Below, piece after piece: positions 31,492 to 43,456 of a DNA stretch of 64,000 nucleotides. Where the stretch lies: contig CM070576.1 in assembly GCA_036346355.1 (NCBI GenBank), forward strand, positions 52,933,712-52,997,711, written 5' to 3'. The translations under genes were made by a program, and so were the position numbers. The notes under the pieces are model-generated. The model was not told the DNA's origin. It made no database searches and worked only from the letters and a program-made list of their open reading frames with translations. Positions within the stretch are counted from its first letter, which is position 1. Each line of letters begins with the position of its first letter. The DNA comes from Rhipidocladum racemiflorum (lineage: Eukaryota; Streptophyta; Magnoliopsida; Poales; Poaceae).

Positions 31492-34400
31492 ATGGCCTCC
31501 TCGGCGTCGTCTTCCAGGCACCAGGTCACCATCACCCTCGGCCGCAGCGGTCAGGTGAGCCTTCGCTACGGATCTCCGCGATCTAGTACCCGTGGGGTTG
31601 CCTCGTGTTTTGGACGCTTCGTTTTAGAATCGGTTGTGGTGGCGTTGCCGGTTTCGTTGATTAGACGTTCGGATCGACGCAAACATGGTGGGACTGTGAA
31701 GCCTCTGTTTACCGTATTTGTAGTGTGCGGGGTGTCGAGAAATGCATAGTTTCGGGTGGTATGGGCTTGCGGGAGAAGCTCGGATTTCGTGGGTCATCTG
31801 GTGGATGCATGCTGTTGCTCCAGTTTTCATCTCTGCTGAAGGCTCTAAAGGTAGTGTTACATCAAGGGATGATGGTGTGATTTTGTGAAGGTATCGCTTC
31901 GTGGTTGAGTAAAAAAACTGTTTGCCTTTTAGTTTCTAATTGTCGAATGTGTGAGGAACCATGAGATGCATGCATGTTATGGGATTTAGGAGTGGAGTCC
32001 CTGGATTGCTCACAGTGGGGTTAATTATTTTGTTCGGTTGTGATGGTGCATGGCTGTAGGGCAAAATGCATTGTGGACTAAGTATATGCTTTAGTCGCTA
32101 AATATGCATAGGTTGATACATGTGAGATAAATAACGCCTAAATGACCAGAAAATTTTCTGAGCTGAGGTGAAACGACCTAGTCACCTAGGCTTGTCGAAC
32201 GGATCTTGTCTTGTAATTTTTTTAGGGCATGTACTGTTCCATGATAAATTATTATTATTATCTGTTGGCTGTATTGATGATTACCATCTGTTACCGGCGT
32301 ATCCTTAATCCAAAGGATGCATGGTGTTAGTGGTAAAGTGCTATGATGTATGTAATCGCCATCTAATTCCTGTTTGCGTTTTTATCTTCTTTTTTTTAGC
32401 TCAACAGCTCAGGCTATCTCTTGTTGCAATGGCTGTTTATTTTTATTCGGATTCCCTGGCATGATGGAGTGCTTGTAACTATCTTGCTAGATTAGTCAAG
32501 ACTTATTTTAAAATTATCCCATCGTGAGAATGTGAGCTGCATGGATGCCAATGCCTTGCATTGCTTACATGCCTTTGGCTCTTTTTAAGAGTCCGAAAAT
32601 CTGCATGAATTATTTAATTTCAGTTCCATCACCTTTATATTGTCGGTTGCAGGTTGTCAAAAGGCAAGCTATATCTGATATCATTAATGAGGATAAAGTG
32701 GCATTCTCGGGAAGAAAGCGATCAGTGAGAGAGAGGTTAGGAAGTACTGTGGTTGATTCTGATTTGTATGACAGCCAGCGGAGAAACAAAAGGTATATTT
32801 CCTTGGACCTGCCGTATCTATTTTTTTGTTGAAATAAGTGTTGCAAATTTATTAACTAGACGGTAATATAAGTGTTCTTTGCACATCAGTTGGTCATAGG
32901 GTGACACCCTGTTTGTTTGGGCTTTTTCACCTGCTTAAAAGCCAAAAAGTCAGCTTAAATAAATGGGTAGCTTTTTATCTGGGCTTTTTCAATAGCCATA
33001 AGCCTCTATATAACTAAAAGCCAAAAGCCACTGGAGAGGTGCTTTTTTGGCTTATTGAGGATTGGTTTTAGACTAATGACACTGAAGTTAGGTAAAATTA
33101 CCCTCCAAAAAGATTAAGCCTAAACAAACAGGGCCTGAGTGCCTTTATGGTACTTCACCCCCTATCATGTGTCATGGCTTCAATTATACAATGCTATTTT
33201 TTTTTTGTCGCTTAAACAAGTCTAAATATTTTTTTATACATGTTGACACCAGGGTTCACAAAACCGACGAAAACCGCTCGAAAATCGCGGTTTTCGACCG
33301 TATCGAGCCGGTTCGAAATCCTAAACCGGTCGGTAAACCGATTCAATTAAAAAAATAATTCAAAAAAATTGAAAAAATTTATGCGATGTAAACCGATCGA
33401 AAACCGGTGAAAACCGAGCGATTTTTCGAAAAAACCGACGAAAATCGCTCCAAAAACCGATCGTCTAAAACGTTCAACTCGCCGATCGGTTTTTCGAGAA
33501 AACCGAATGGTTTTCGTTTTTTTAAAATTTGTTTTGAATGTTTTTTGTTCAAATGCTCGGTTTTGAAACTCTTCGGTTTCTAACGATTTTCGAGCGGTTT
33601 TTGGCTCGATATTTTCGAATTTCCAATTTCGGTTTTCCATCGGTTTTTTCGGTTTCGGTTTTGTTAACCCTGGTTGACACTGTTGATACGCTCATTGGTT
33701 AAGTAGAACTCCATCAATCCATTTATAATGTTCATTTGGATTACAACTATCAATATTTTTTATGTAGTTTATTTTTAGTGCGCTTATATTTTTTGATATG
33801 ATCTTAAGCAGATGGCTTTCAATTTAAAGCTGTGCAGTTTTCTGTTTTACTGCAGCATCAATTTCAGTATAATCTTAAAGTCTGTGATCTAATCTAATAT
33901 TAATATATTGTCCATTTTCCCAGCAAATTACTTTATATATATGTACATGGACCACGCCACTTTTTTTGTTTTACTCAATGGTGTGTGCTGCACCACATGT
34001 TTCTCCTTTGCGTTTTACATTCATTTTATTCATTAGCCTAATACATATTTGATAGCTTTGGTTTATTGCTTTACTTCGTTTTATTTGGAAAGTACTTGCT
34101 ATTGAAATTGAAAGATCATATGATGTGCAAGTCCTTTTACTGTTTTTATTTTCATTACTTCACTTGTGCTCCAAGCTTTAGCTCACTGTATGACTGTTTC
34201 TAGTATTGAGCATCTATTGTAAGTGATTTCTTAGAAAGTTTACGTTCTTACGCCTTTCTTTTGGACTCACTTTGCAGACAACAAGCAGAAAGCAATAGTT
34301 CACAGCATGGAGACGATGGTTTGGATGATGATAAACATTCATTTCCAGTATCCAATTTACTAATATGTAAATAGGCGCTGTCTGACACTTCTTTTTTCTT

Positions 34401-37153
34401 GCATATGTTGGGCTGCATAATATTTGAAGATCGACTGGTTGGTAGGGATGATTTAAGACTGAAGCTTATGAGGAAAGGCTTGTCCCAGAGGAGCAATGGT
34501 GGTGCAGAACAGAATGGAGTGGATCTCCGTGAAAAGCTTTCCCGGAATTCTAAGAATCTACCGATATATGATGCAAGAGGGCTTGTTCCAGAATCAAGGT
34601 CTAGATATGATGTGAGAGAGAAGGTCCCAGAGGCAAGGTCTAGATATGGTTTGAGGGGGAGAGTCCCAGAGTCAAGGGCCTCTACTCATGTAAGCCGAAT
34701 GCCTTCCGCAAGAAGTGCGGATGGTTTGTTCAAGTTGGAGTATTCAAGAAAACCTTATTCCTCGTGGACAACTGATGGTGTGAGGCACTGGTCTCCAGAC
34801 AAGCTTACAAGTGTTCGGAGAGATGTGTCTCCCCCAAGAACTTATGACCATATGAGGTATCCATCCCGTAGATCTGTCGGTACCAAAAGAGCTTCAAGTC
34901 TTGTCACAAGAGATGCTCCTGGCGCATTAAGAACTCAACCTTATGCTGGAAAACCTACCAGTTCTATTGATACAGTACAGCGAGCTCATGGGGTCACACC
35001 ATCTGGCACAGTTATGCCTACTGCCCCTGTGATGGTTTGTATTTACTGTTCTTCTCATATGTCTGAATTTAGTCAGGTTTCTGAGAGAAAAAAATCTTCA
35101 GAGCAAAATTTCTTGCTTTATTTGTGCTTGACATTTTCAAGTTGCATTTGAAACCATATATATTGTCTGTTCTATAATGATGTTGGCGTTAGCGCTATTA
35201 AATTTGAGATTTATTATTGAAATTCAAAGGTGAAGTTATCAAAATATATATGTACCTATAAGGTGCATCTTGCACTTTGGCTAGGTTCTAGTGATGTGTT
35301 TGCTTATCATTGCAGTTATTTGTCACTACTGCTAAATAGAACAGCCTTCTCAGAGCACCAAAAGACCTTCTGAAGTCAACATCATTGAAACATGGTTGTT
35401 CACATATACCTATGCAATACATTAAAATTTACTATTGTTATCAAAGAGAGCATTTCGAGTTGTACAATCATTACAGGCTTATAGCTAAACTTCTAGTCAG
35501 TTTGCCCGTAGTTATCCTTGTAAGATTTCAACATCCAGTTATGCTGACTCACAAATTTTGGTTGCCAGTTTCTGGCGATGCAATCTTCAACTATCATTTT
35601 CTCTTGGAATTTTTTGACATTGTTGTATGCAATTTTGCAGACAGAAGTACCACTCACAGTTACTGAATTGCTGAATTCACTGGGACTTGAGAAGTATGTC
35701 ATTCTCTTTCAGGCTGAGGAGGTGATTTTCCATTACCTAATTGATTCATCTCCAATTTTTATAATCTTTTTATGGGTGAATAGTAGGCACTGCATTTAAA
35801 ATATTCTTTCTTGAGGATAGCAGTTTATCTGTTATCTATTGGCTACCTGGACTGCTCATGTATTAGCATTTGTATGCCTTATATTTGATTTTTTGCATGG
35901 AGTTATGAATTTTTGGAGTGATTACTGTGACATTAGTTCATTTTTCCCCTTACTGTTCACTTGTTTGCAGGTGGATATGGCTGCATTGAGGCAGATGAAA
36001 GATAGCGACCTCAAAGAAATAGGAGTACCAATGGTGACATATGTCTTAGTCATTTTATCATCTTTACATAATACATTTCGATGTTCTGCTTCTGAGTATG
36101 TTTTTTGTTACTTCAGTACTATTGCTGTTAGCCATTAAATTGAATGGACTGTAGCTGAAGTTCATTTGAAATATACATAATCAAAAGACCAATTGGATCA
36201 TTTTTATGTCAAGAAGTTAAATTCTACTGTTTATGTTAGCAAACTAAATTGATCATCAAATGCGTTTACCATTTTCTACAGAAATGCTGTGACAGCGCTC
36301 ATCTTAATGATGTAGATTTTATTGCTATCTAGAATTTGTGTTTCCAAGCACAGTTATGTTTGGCCATCAATTGAAATTTGAACATACTGAGTATACAGAG
36401 TGGGCGAGCGACAACTACCACATCACTTACTGAATGTCTTAATCAAGAGGGTTGTGGTGTTGTGCTGCCTAATACCTGCTAGCAACTTGCTGTCTGATTA
36501 CACTGGCAAATATTAATATTAAGCCAATTCAATAACGCTATGTTACTGTCTGTATTTATGGCCTGTTTGGTTTGCTACCCTTGCAAACCAAACTAAATAT
36601 TGTCAACACCAACGAAAATTGGCTATTGTTTGGTTTGCTATCAAAATTTGGTAACGCCAATGAAATCCAATGTCACACGTGGGCAATCTGGGTGCGAGGA
36701 AATAGCTCACCAAAATTTTGGTAACGCCAAAATTTGGCTTGGCAGCAATCCAAACAAATTTCTTTCTACCAATATTTGGCTTTGCCCAGGTTTTGGCTAT
36801 GCCAAAATTTTGGTATAGCTCAACCCAAGTTGATAAAACCCACCATTCCATTTAAGTACTGTTAAGAAGAGTGGCTGCATTATATGCTTTTTCCCAGAAA
36901 ACTGTCTAGTACCATTCTTCTAGTAACTGAAACTGGAAGAAGGCCTTAATTCTACCTTGAAAGTCCAGCGAGGGCATCTCAAATATGAAATATAGTACTA
37001 GCAGCTAATGTCCTCTAGAATTAAGTCTTTGTTTCCAGGACTACTAGTTGTTTGCACTAGCTTTGACTGATGTGAGATTATTTTATGGATCAGGGCCCTA
37101 GGAAGAAGATTCTCCTTGCAGTGGCACCGTATTCAAAACAACAGAAAAGATGA
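31492..37153 (+). CDS. Plant SAM (sterile alpha motif) domain protein
   Basis: Exons: 31492-31554, 32653-32792, 34278-34366, 34430-35034, 35641-35721, 35971-36033, 37094-37153. GT/AG junctions and phases agree, giving 366 aa. The N-terminus (ITLGRSGQ, then INEDKVAFSGRKRSVRERLG) is followed by a basic Ser/Arg-rich middle with three imperfect repeats of VPE(S/A)RSRY at residues about 146-180. The C-terminal SAM domain lies at about 300-360 (VTELLNSLGLEKYVILFQAEE, VDMAALRQMKDSDLKEIGVP, GPRKKILLAV). SAM domains mediate protein-protein or RNA binding; the partner is unknown. The exon 3/4 boundaries are the least certain. An extra small exon near 35346-35395 is possible, but skipping it keeps frame. 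Introns 2 and 6 hold MITEs. Confidence 0.82.
32905..33135. mobile_element. MITE in intron 2 of the SAM gene
   Basis: Ends CACCCTGTTTGTTTGGGCTT and (reverse complement) GGCCCTGTTTGTTTAGGCTT are flanked by TGA on both sides (32902-32904, 33136-33138). The 231-bp length and 3-bp TSD suggest a PIF/Harbinger-like MITE. Confidence 0.8.
33250..33672. mobile_element. Non-autonomous hAT element (CAGGGTTCAC family) in intron 2
   Basis: Ends CAGGGTTCACAAAACCGA and (reverse complement) CAGGGTTAACAAAACCGA have identical 8-bp TSDs GTTGACAC (33242-33249, 33673-33680). The interior is made of AAAACCG / CGGTTTT words, parallel in design to 7361-7771. Confidence 0.92.
36560..36850. mobile_element. MITE-like insertion in intron 6 of the SAM gene
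   Basis: The left end GGCCTGTTTGGTTTGC is typical of Tourist-like MITEs. The interior contains repeated inverted copies of CCAAAATTTTGG and TTTGGCATAGCC-like words. The right terminus could not be fixed (somewhere 36760-36850). Confidence 0.5.
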
Positions 37154-38954
37154 GCAGCATGCTCTAGAAATTGCAACATTTGCCAGCAAATGCAAGTTAT
37201 TGGCGTAATCATGCATTATTTGCAGATCATGTAAATCCTCGGTCATCGTTTGTCGTAGTTAACCTTTTTGTTGCTGATAGATTAATGACGCGCCTTTCTT
37301 GATGCGTGTGAATTCCTGTCTGTCAGCTGACGCTCCCAATTCTATCATTCACAGTCTGCTCCCCTGCTGTAATTGTTTGAGTGGCAGGCTTTGAAACAGG
37401 TGGATACATATGGTTTAGTACCGTTGCCAATCTGGATGTTGGTCTTTTGGGAACATATGAGAATGCCAACTAATCTCAATCCTTTATTTGTGCATAATAG
37501 CATTGGCCATCGAATCCACCAGTATCTGTGGATTAAGGATTTATAATCTTTAGGCTTGTGTGTGGAAGACGAAGCGTATTGTTCGTTCTACCATTTGTAC
37601 ATGGTGTTATTCATGGCGCACTAAGTACTGAATTTAAAACCATGTTTAGCCCCAAAATGGGCACACTAAAATTGTTCATCGGGTTCTTTTTCCTAGCATA
37701 ATTTATGCATTCTACTTATTTTTCTGGAAGCTGGCTGGTGTGTTCATAGACATTGGCTAACATCATGAATTACTGACAAGAGCTGGTCAGCTTGTACAAC
37801 AGACGGGCCAGCAAGACGCACGCAGGTGGTCCTGCTACAATGTTTTGGGCTAATCATCATGCAATGACACGAACCGTTCGCTCGAGAATGCCCATGGACG
37901 TCTCGTCTTACTATTGTCATTCCAAACTGTAACAAGAGTGAATTGAATTGAAAGATTACACTGCTGATTCATCCCCACAGATGCTTCCTGCCCCGGCATA
38001 ACTGATTATGTTTTAAACGGCAGTGGCGTGGGCCTTAGGGTCCACTACTTAAAATGCAACCGAAAGCTTTACCCTACAAGAACCGTCCTTACACTGTTAG
38101 GGCGGACGGTGGTAGAGCAGAGCAGCCCGCCCAGGTTGGCCGATTTATGGGCTGCGTCCCCATGCTGAGCACAAGAACCGCTCTCCCGAACTCATGTGTA
38201 GATTTGTTGTGAAAAATGCTTTCATAATACTATAATTTTATTAGGTTTTATAAATATGTTATAATAAAAATTAGTGATCAAAATTATATTTTAAAAATTA
38301 TGGTATCCAAAACATAACTATCTGTGAACACGGAGGGAGTAAGACACAAAGCAACAGCAAATGCCGCCTTTCCCTTCCATGTGCGGATGAGCCAACGGGT
38401 GACTCATGTCGTGCTGGTCCAATTCTACCGCTTAGACAATCTACTCTGCTGTTTGTTTCTGTTTGGACCTTTGGTGCGGGCGTGTGGTGTGCCTTTTTAT
38501 GCGAGATTATTATGCATATTTTGCCGTGTAAGTAGCTGTGCACGCCAGTGCGTAACCACAGTGAGCACTTGAGCGGTTTGAGGCTTTTAGCCATCGGTGA
38601 AACAGTACATCACATCGATGATATTACCGGCTCTCCTGCTCTGTGCGGCAGAGACTCTGGTTTCTGATGGAGAAATGTTGCATCCCCGAGTTCAGACTTC
38701 AACTAGGAGGACGATCGGATGTAACCATGCACATGATCGGCGATAATGACATGTAACTGAAAACGCTAACGGTGAGGTATGAAACAAAGAAATGTCGCTG
38801 AATTGGTCACTCAATTTTCACTCAATGTAGTATATAAAGCTCAAACTCAAACGCAACACAGGTTCAGAGACAGCTCCCCAAATCCAATACTAAATTGTCG
38901 AATTTCACTAGCCACAATACACACCAGGCAGTGCCGTCGAATGCGATTTACAAA
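37154..38954. other. Intergenic between SAM gene and peroxidase gene
   Basis: Includes the likely SAM-gene 3' UTR (first few hundred bases) and, near the right end, the peroxidase 3' UTR. A truncated Stowaway lies at 38206-38339. No other gene or element recognised. Confidence 0.5.
38206..38339. mobile_element. Truncated Stowaway-like MITE (right half)
   Basis: The right terminus reads ACACGGAGGGAG followed by TA (38340-38341). The interior (ATTAGGTTTTATAAATATG) matches Stowaway-type elements elsewhere in the window. The left terminus is missing. Confidence 0.65.
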
Positions 38955-39941
38955 TCAGTTGAGGACGTCGCAATGCCGCCTCACGGCGCCCTGCCGTCCC
39001 GTCTTGACGCCGACGGTCCCGAGCTTCTGCATCGCCTTGGCGAAGTCCACGAAGAAGGCCGTCCGGTTGTCGGCGTACCGCTGGACGAACACCCTGGTGG
39101 GCTCGTACTCCCACAGCGCGACGTCGGAGGCGAGCAGCCCGAGCCCCCGGGGCAGGTTCTTGAAGTAGAGCTCGTCGAAGTCCCGGGGCGTCATGATGTC
39201 GTTGAAGATGGAGATGGTGGGGTCCTTCTCGTAGTTGGCGCAGGAGCTCTGCAGCGCCCGCGCAAACGCTGGGTTCAGCGACGGGTCGTAGCCGTCGGCG
39301 CTCCTGAAGCTGTACAGCCGGTGCGCGAACTCGGAGCAGTGGGAGAAGCCGACGGTGTGGGCGCCGGCGAGCGCGACTAACTCCTGCGGCGTTAACCCCT
39401 TGCGCGCGAAGAGGGCCGTCATGGCGCGCGCGGACATGTTGGTGCGGGGCAGGTTCCCCTCGACGTCGCGCGAGTCGGAGCGGCGCGCGTCGCGGCGGCC
39501 GAGCGCGACGGGGAAGCGCGGCCCGCCGAGGATCCCCACGAGGTCGCGCGCGGCCAGCGCGAGGATGTCGGCGCAGGAGACCGTGCCGGGGCAGGCGGCC
39601 TCGAGGGCGGCCTTGGCGCGGGCGACGGCGTCGAAGGCGTCCCCCGGGAGGGAGAGGTTGATCTCCGCGGCGCGCTCCGGGGACCGGTCGGAGGAGAGCG
39701 GGGAGACGAGGACGGAGGCGTCGCAGCCGGAGACGAAGCAATCGTGGAAGAAGAGGCGCAGCGTGCCCGCCGCCGTGGACGGATTGACGCGCTGCTTGGC
39801 GGCGACGACGTCCGCGACGATCTGCTCGACGCGCGGGCAGCTGCGGCGGTAGTACGTCGTGGACAGCCTGCCCGCCACCGAACCGCGGGCGGCGGCGAGG
39901 ATGGCGAGGGTGAAGAGGAGGCGGCGGAGAAGAGCGCCCAT
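38955..39941 (-). CDS. Class III (secretory) peroxidase
   Basis: A single 328-aa exon, the usual length. A hydrophobic signal peptide covers residues 1 to about 23, so the product is secreted to the apoplast or wall. The distal haem region has Arg62 and His66 in LRLFFHDCFVSGCD, with calcium ligands in the same stretch. The proximal haem ligand is His195 in AGAHTVGFSHC. Eight conserved cysteines (35, 68, 73, 115, 123, 202, 234, 324) can pair as in the family. FFVDFAKAMQKLG and the VKTG-x-x-G C-terminal motif are present. The enzyme uses H2O2 to oxidise phenolics, acting in lignin or wall cross-linking or in ROS balance; the exact substrate cannot be read from sequence. Most plant family members have introns; this one belongs to the intron-poor type (closest in feel to Arabidopsis PRX31/41/63). 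GC content is very high. The purine-rich stretch at 39960-40000 (CT-rich on the coding strand) is the 5' UTR. Confidence 0.96.
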   Translation of the reverse strand: MGALLRRLLFTLAILAAARGSVAGRLSTTYYRRSCPRVEQIVADVVAAKQRVNPSTAAGTLRLFFHDCFVSGCDASVLVSPLSSDRSPERAAEINLSLPGDAFDAVARAKAALEAACPGTVSCADILALAARDLVGILGGPRFPVALGRRDARRSDSRDVEGNLPRTNMSARAMTALFARKGLTPQELVALAGAHTVGFSHCSEFAHRLYSFRSADGYDPSLNPAFARALQSSCANYEKDPTISIFNDIMTPRDFDELYFKNLPRGLGLLASDVALWEYEPTRVFVQRYADNRTAFFVDFAKAMQKLGTVGVKTGRQGAVRRHCDVLN

Positions 39942-40430
39942 GGAAGAAGCTTTAGCTCGATTTGGGAAGAGAAGAGAGAGAGAGGGAGGGAGGGAGGTGA
40001 GAGATTAGTGGGAGTGTAGTGGTGACTGGTGACTGGTAACTGGTGAGTGAATTAATTGTGGGGTTTAAGCGGCGGTGTGGAAGCGAAACTGATAAAGAAA
40101 GGGGAGAAGCTCGAGGCAGGACAGACGTCTACGCCTTTTTTTTTCTCGTCAACCTTTTCTGGCAAGTGGCAAATCTTGGTTTCATCCTTTTCTAGCGATA
40201 TGAGCATGGCACTCTAGGATTTTAAGTTAGGGTATATCGAGATAATACTATAATATACAATTCAGTAAAATCTAATAAATAATTGGGTAAACAACTACAA
40301 ATATTGTCAAAAAAATCGGTATATGAGTATAAAATAAAATAATTAGAAACATGATAATATAAGTCTAATTTACAATATAAATAGTTCGGACATTCTAAGT
40401 ATGAAATATGCATAAAAGAAGCTTACACAC
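39942..40430. other. Peroxidase upstream region and AT-rich spacer
   Basis: On the minus strand this is the peroxidase 5' UTR (CT-rich) and promoter, with repeated CACCAGT(T/C)ACC words near 40020-40045. A canonical TATA box is not evident. Beyond 40200 the DNA is AT-rich and probably belongs to the hAT element that follows. Confidence 0.5.
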
Positions 40431-40917
40431 CTACAATAGTTCAAAGAATACAATATTATTTCGTGTCCTTGTCTGGCCTCCGCCTTCTAATAGCCATCAA
40501 ACTCTTGATTATATCATTTTCATCAACTTGGAGGAAAATATCTCGCTCAATAAACGTCGCTAGACAATCATCCAAAAAACTATCACCCGTCTTATTTCCC
40601 AACTTATTTTTGACTAAACTAATTGCAGAAAATACCCTCTCAACACTTGTTGTCGTCACTAGTAGAAGCAATACCAATTTCAAAAGAAAGTAAAGCAAAT
40701 CATAAACTATATACCTCTTTATTTCAATAAGCTTAACTGAGAGATCAATAAGATTCTCTAGACCTTTGAATCTATCATCTAGTCTTATGTTGTTAATATA
40801 GTTAGCAAGTTGCAACTCAAGCTTTATCAAATCGGTACCTGAGTTGATGTTATTAGGGTAGAACTCAGCAAGTCTACGCACCTTCTGTGCATCAAAAGAA
40901 GCAAACGAGTCGGTAGG

Positions 40918-41804
40918 TGTCGGTGTTTCGTGCACCGGCAATACGAATTTATGGTCGGATGGGGTCGCGCGCTCCCTCTCCCCGAATGGTTGACTCAAGG
41001 AGCCAGAAGATGTATACTGGTTCGGGCCGAATGTCCCTACTCCAGTTCGTGCGGTGTGGATGTATTGATCTTTGGGAGATGGACAGGGGGTGTACAAGCG
41101 AGGCGGAGGGTCGGCTGTCCGATTCCCTTGATGTTTTCGCTAGGGAGTTGAGGCTACCTAGAAGACTGTTTTTCTCCGCGCCCCTTCTTCGGCCCCCGCC
41201 TCCTTATATAGACGGAGGGGCGAGTTACACGGAGTTGGGAAAACTACGAGAAAAGGGCTGCACGCGTCTTGAAATCTGGTTCTGTCTTGTCCGTCAGGCC
41301 CCCGTCCCGAGGCGAGGTTGGTGGTTCTGTGATAGCTTGATCTTGCGTAGTGATATGCAGGTGGCGTGTCGCGTGGTGCTCCTGTCAGCCTCGGTGGCTT
41401 TAATGGCGCTTGACTTTGCCTTGGCCTCGGGAGCGGGCGTAATCTTCTGCGGTGTGCCAGGCGACGGGACGGGGGCTTGACTTCTTCGGTGGCTCTTCTG
41501 ACAGTCTTGGGAAGGAGCCACCTACCCTGGTACGGATGCCAGGGGACGCTGCGCACAAGGCAACCACCTGACACTGGCGTGGGCCCTGCTAGCCCGTGTG
41601 CAGGTGGAGCTTGAGCTTTAATATTAGGCGGTCGGCGCATGCCGACCGCCTCGAATCGAGTCCGCCGTCTGGTCGGCCCCGCACAGTCGAGAGGCTCGTT
41701 CGCATGGCCCAAGTACCTTTCGGTGGTCTTGGGCCTTCGCAGTGATAGGTCGGCCCGTTCGGTAGCTTCCGGTGATGGGGTACCCATGGCATGGGTACTC
41801 GCCA
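40918..41804 (-). repeat. Left LTR (3' LTR in element orientation)
   Basis: Begins TGTCGGTGTTTCGTGCACC and ends GGTACTCGCCA (TG..CA). A minus-strand TATA box lies at 41204-41211. Confidence 0.9.
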
Positions 41805-41809
41805 AGAGT

Positions 41810-42296
41810 TTCCCGAGCCCCGGAGCGGGTCGGAGAGCCGCTCGGGGTTTAACTTTGGCGGTGGTAGCCGTCGGCCGGAGGTCGGTGATGCTAGGTCGTT
41901 GTGGTCGCCTGGGAGCCGTGCGCCACTAGAAAGAGCTCCGGCAAGGCGAAGACCCGTGGTGTAGCTCTGAGCCCCGAGGGCCTGAGAGCCGGTGGGGTTT
42001 AGCCCTGGCCATGAGTCGCCGACCGAGGTCGGTGCCTAGGTTTGCTCGCGATCGCTGGGGAGCCGCGCCACTTAGAAAGAGCTCTGGCGCGAAGACCCGT
42101 AGGTGTAGCCCCGAGCCCCCGAGCGGTCGTGAGCCTGGCCGGGGTTTACCTGCCAAAAGTGGCCGCATGACCTCGAGGTCGGCGACGCTTTGGTCGGGCC
42201 GCTTGTCTGGCCATGCCCGCTTGAAGAGCCCGGGCAAGGCGAGCGCACTGGGTGTAGTTCCCGAGCCCCCGAGCGGTCGGAGAGCCGGGGTTTATC
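41810..42296. repeat. ~140-bp tandem repeats inside the Gypsy element
   Basis: Three to four diverged units each contain CGAGCCCC(G)GAGCGG, GAGAGCCGG, GGGGTTTA and a GAGGTCGG(T/C)G word. They lie in the untranslated region next to the left LTR. Confidence 0.75.
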
Positions 42297-42749
42297 TGGC
42301 CGACTGGCAGGCCACGGTACGTGGGTCCTCGAGTCGTGAGCGAACGCTTACCTTCGTCGGCTTGAACGCCGTGCTCGTGCGAAGCATTATCGGGTAATCC
42401 GAAAGTGGAACCTGGCGATCCCCTTGTGGGGTTCGCTTCGCGACGAGCTCGTGGGCGCCGACCCACTGGGGCGCTCCATAAAAACCTTTCCTTACTCGAT
42501 CCGTGCCGGATCGCCGGTCGTCTGGCCGACCGAGCGTACCGGGCCGCTACTCATCGATGAGTTCCGCGGGAGAGTGTGAGGTATGGTCTCGGACGCGAGT
42601 CACGTTGATTGGGTCGTCCGCCGACCTATCTGGAGGCCCTCTGGGGCTCATCGCGACTCGCCGCTCTTTTTACGTCTTGGGCGGCTTTCGTTCCAGCTGG
42701 CTGGATTCGGCCTTCGTAACCCACAGCACGGTGCCGGGCCTCGGGTGCG

Positions 42750-43330
42750 AGCCTATAGGCGGCTTGCCCTCCCGAGGCCGGGCGGCCCAGTGGGCCGTTT
42801 GCATACCTTTCCCGGCATGGGGTGCCCTGGCATCTTCAGCTTGAGGTAGGTGTAATTGGGGACCGCCATGAACTTCGCGTAGCATGGTCGTCCCAGAATG
42901 GCGTGGTAGGAGCCGGGGAAGTCCACAACCTCGAAAGTGAGGCTCTCGGTGCGGAAGTTGTCCGGGCTCCCAAAGGTGGCCAGGCGGACCGCTGCAGGGG
43001 TGGGCTTTGTTGGCACAGTGCGATGCCGTGGAAGGCGCCTTGCTCGGCCGGAGGCGGAGCGAGGACCCTAGGGCATCCAGGGTCTCAACATACATGATGT
43101 TGAGACTATCGCCGCCGATCCATGAGCACCTTGGTCAGCGCCGTCCCCACGATGGGGTCGACGACGGCGGGTAGCGTCCCGGGTGCGGGATGTGGTCGGG
43201 GTGGTCGGTTCGGTCGAAGGCGATTGGGCATTCCGACCACCTCAGGTAGGTGGGCACGGCGGGGGTAGCCGTGTGGACCTCTCGGTGGGCGAGCTTCAAC
43301 CGTCGCTTGTCGGCGTAGCACTCCGCCCTC
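42750..43330 (-). pseudogene. Retropepsin-like region of the Gypsy element, broken
   Basis: Translations in changing frames give ECPIAFDRTDHPDHIPHPG, then LTKVLMD and MYVETLDALG around the expected aspartic-protease site, then DFPGSYHAILGRPCYAKFMA and NYTYLKLKMPG. The active-site stretch between KVLMD and MYVETL is disrupted by a frameshift, so no functional protease is encoded. Confidence 0.75.
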
Positions 43331-43456
43331 AGAAGATCATGAGGCGGCCGTCGAGTTGTGGGAACTCGTCGGTGGCTCATCGCCCTTTGCCCCGTCGGAG
43401 CCGGGTCGCGCTTCTTCCTTACCTCGCGATGTTGTGGGGTTTAGGAGAGAAACCGC

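Noticed and set aside
38908..39741. 277-codon Arg/Leu-rich minus-strand frame
   Set aside because: An out-of-frame shadow of the high-GC peroxidase coding sequence.
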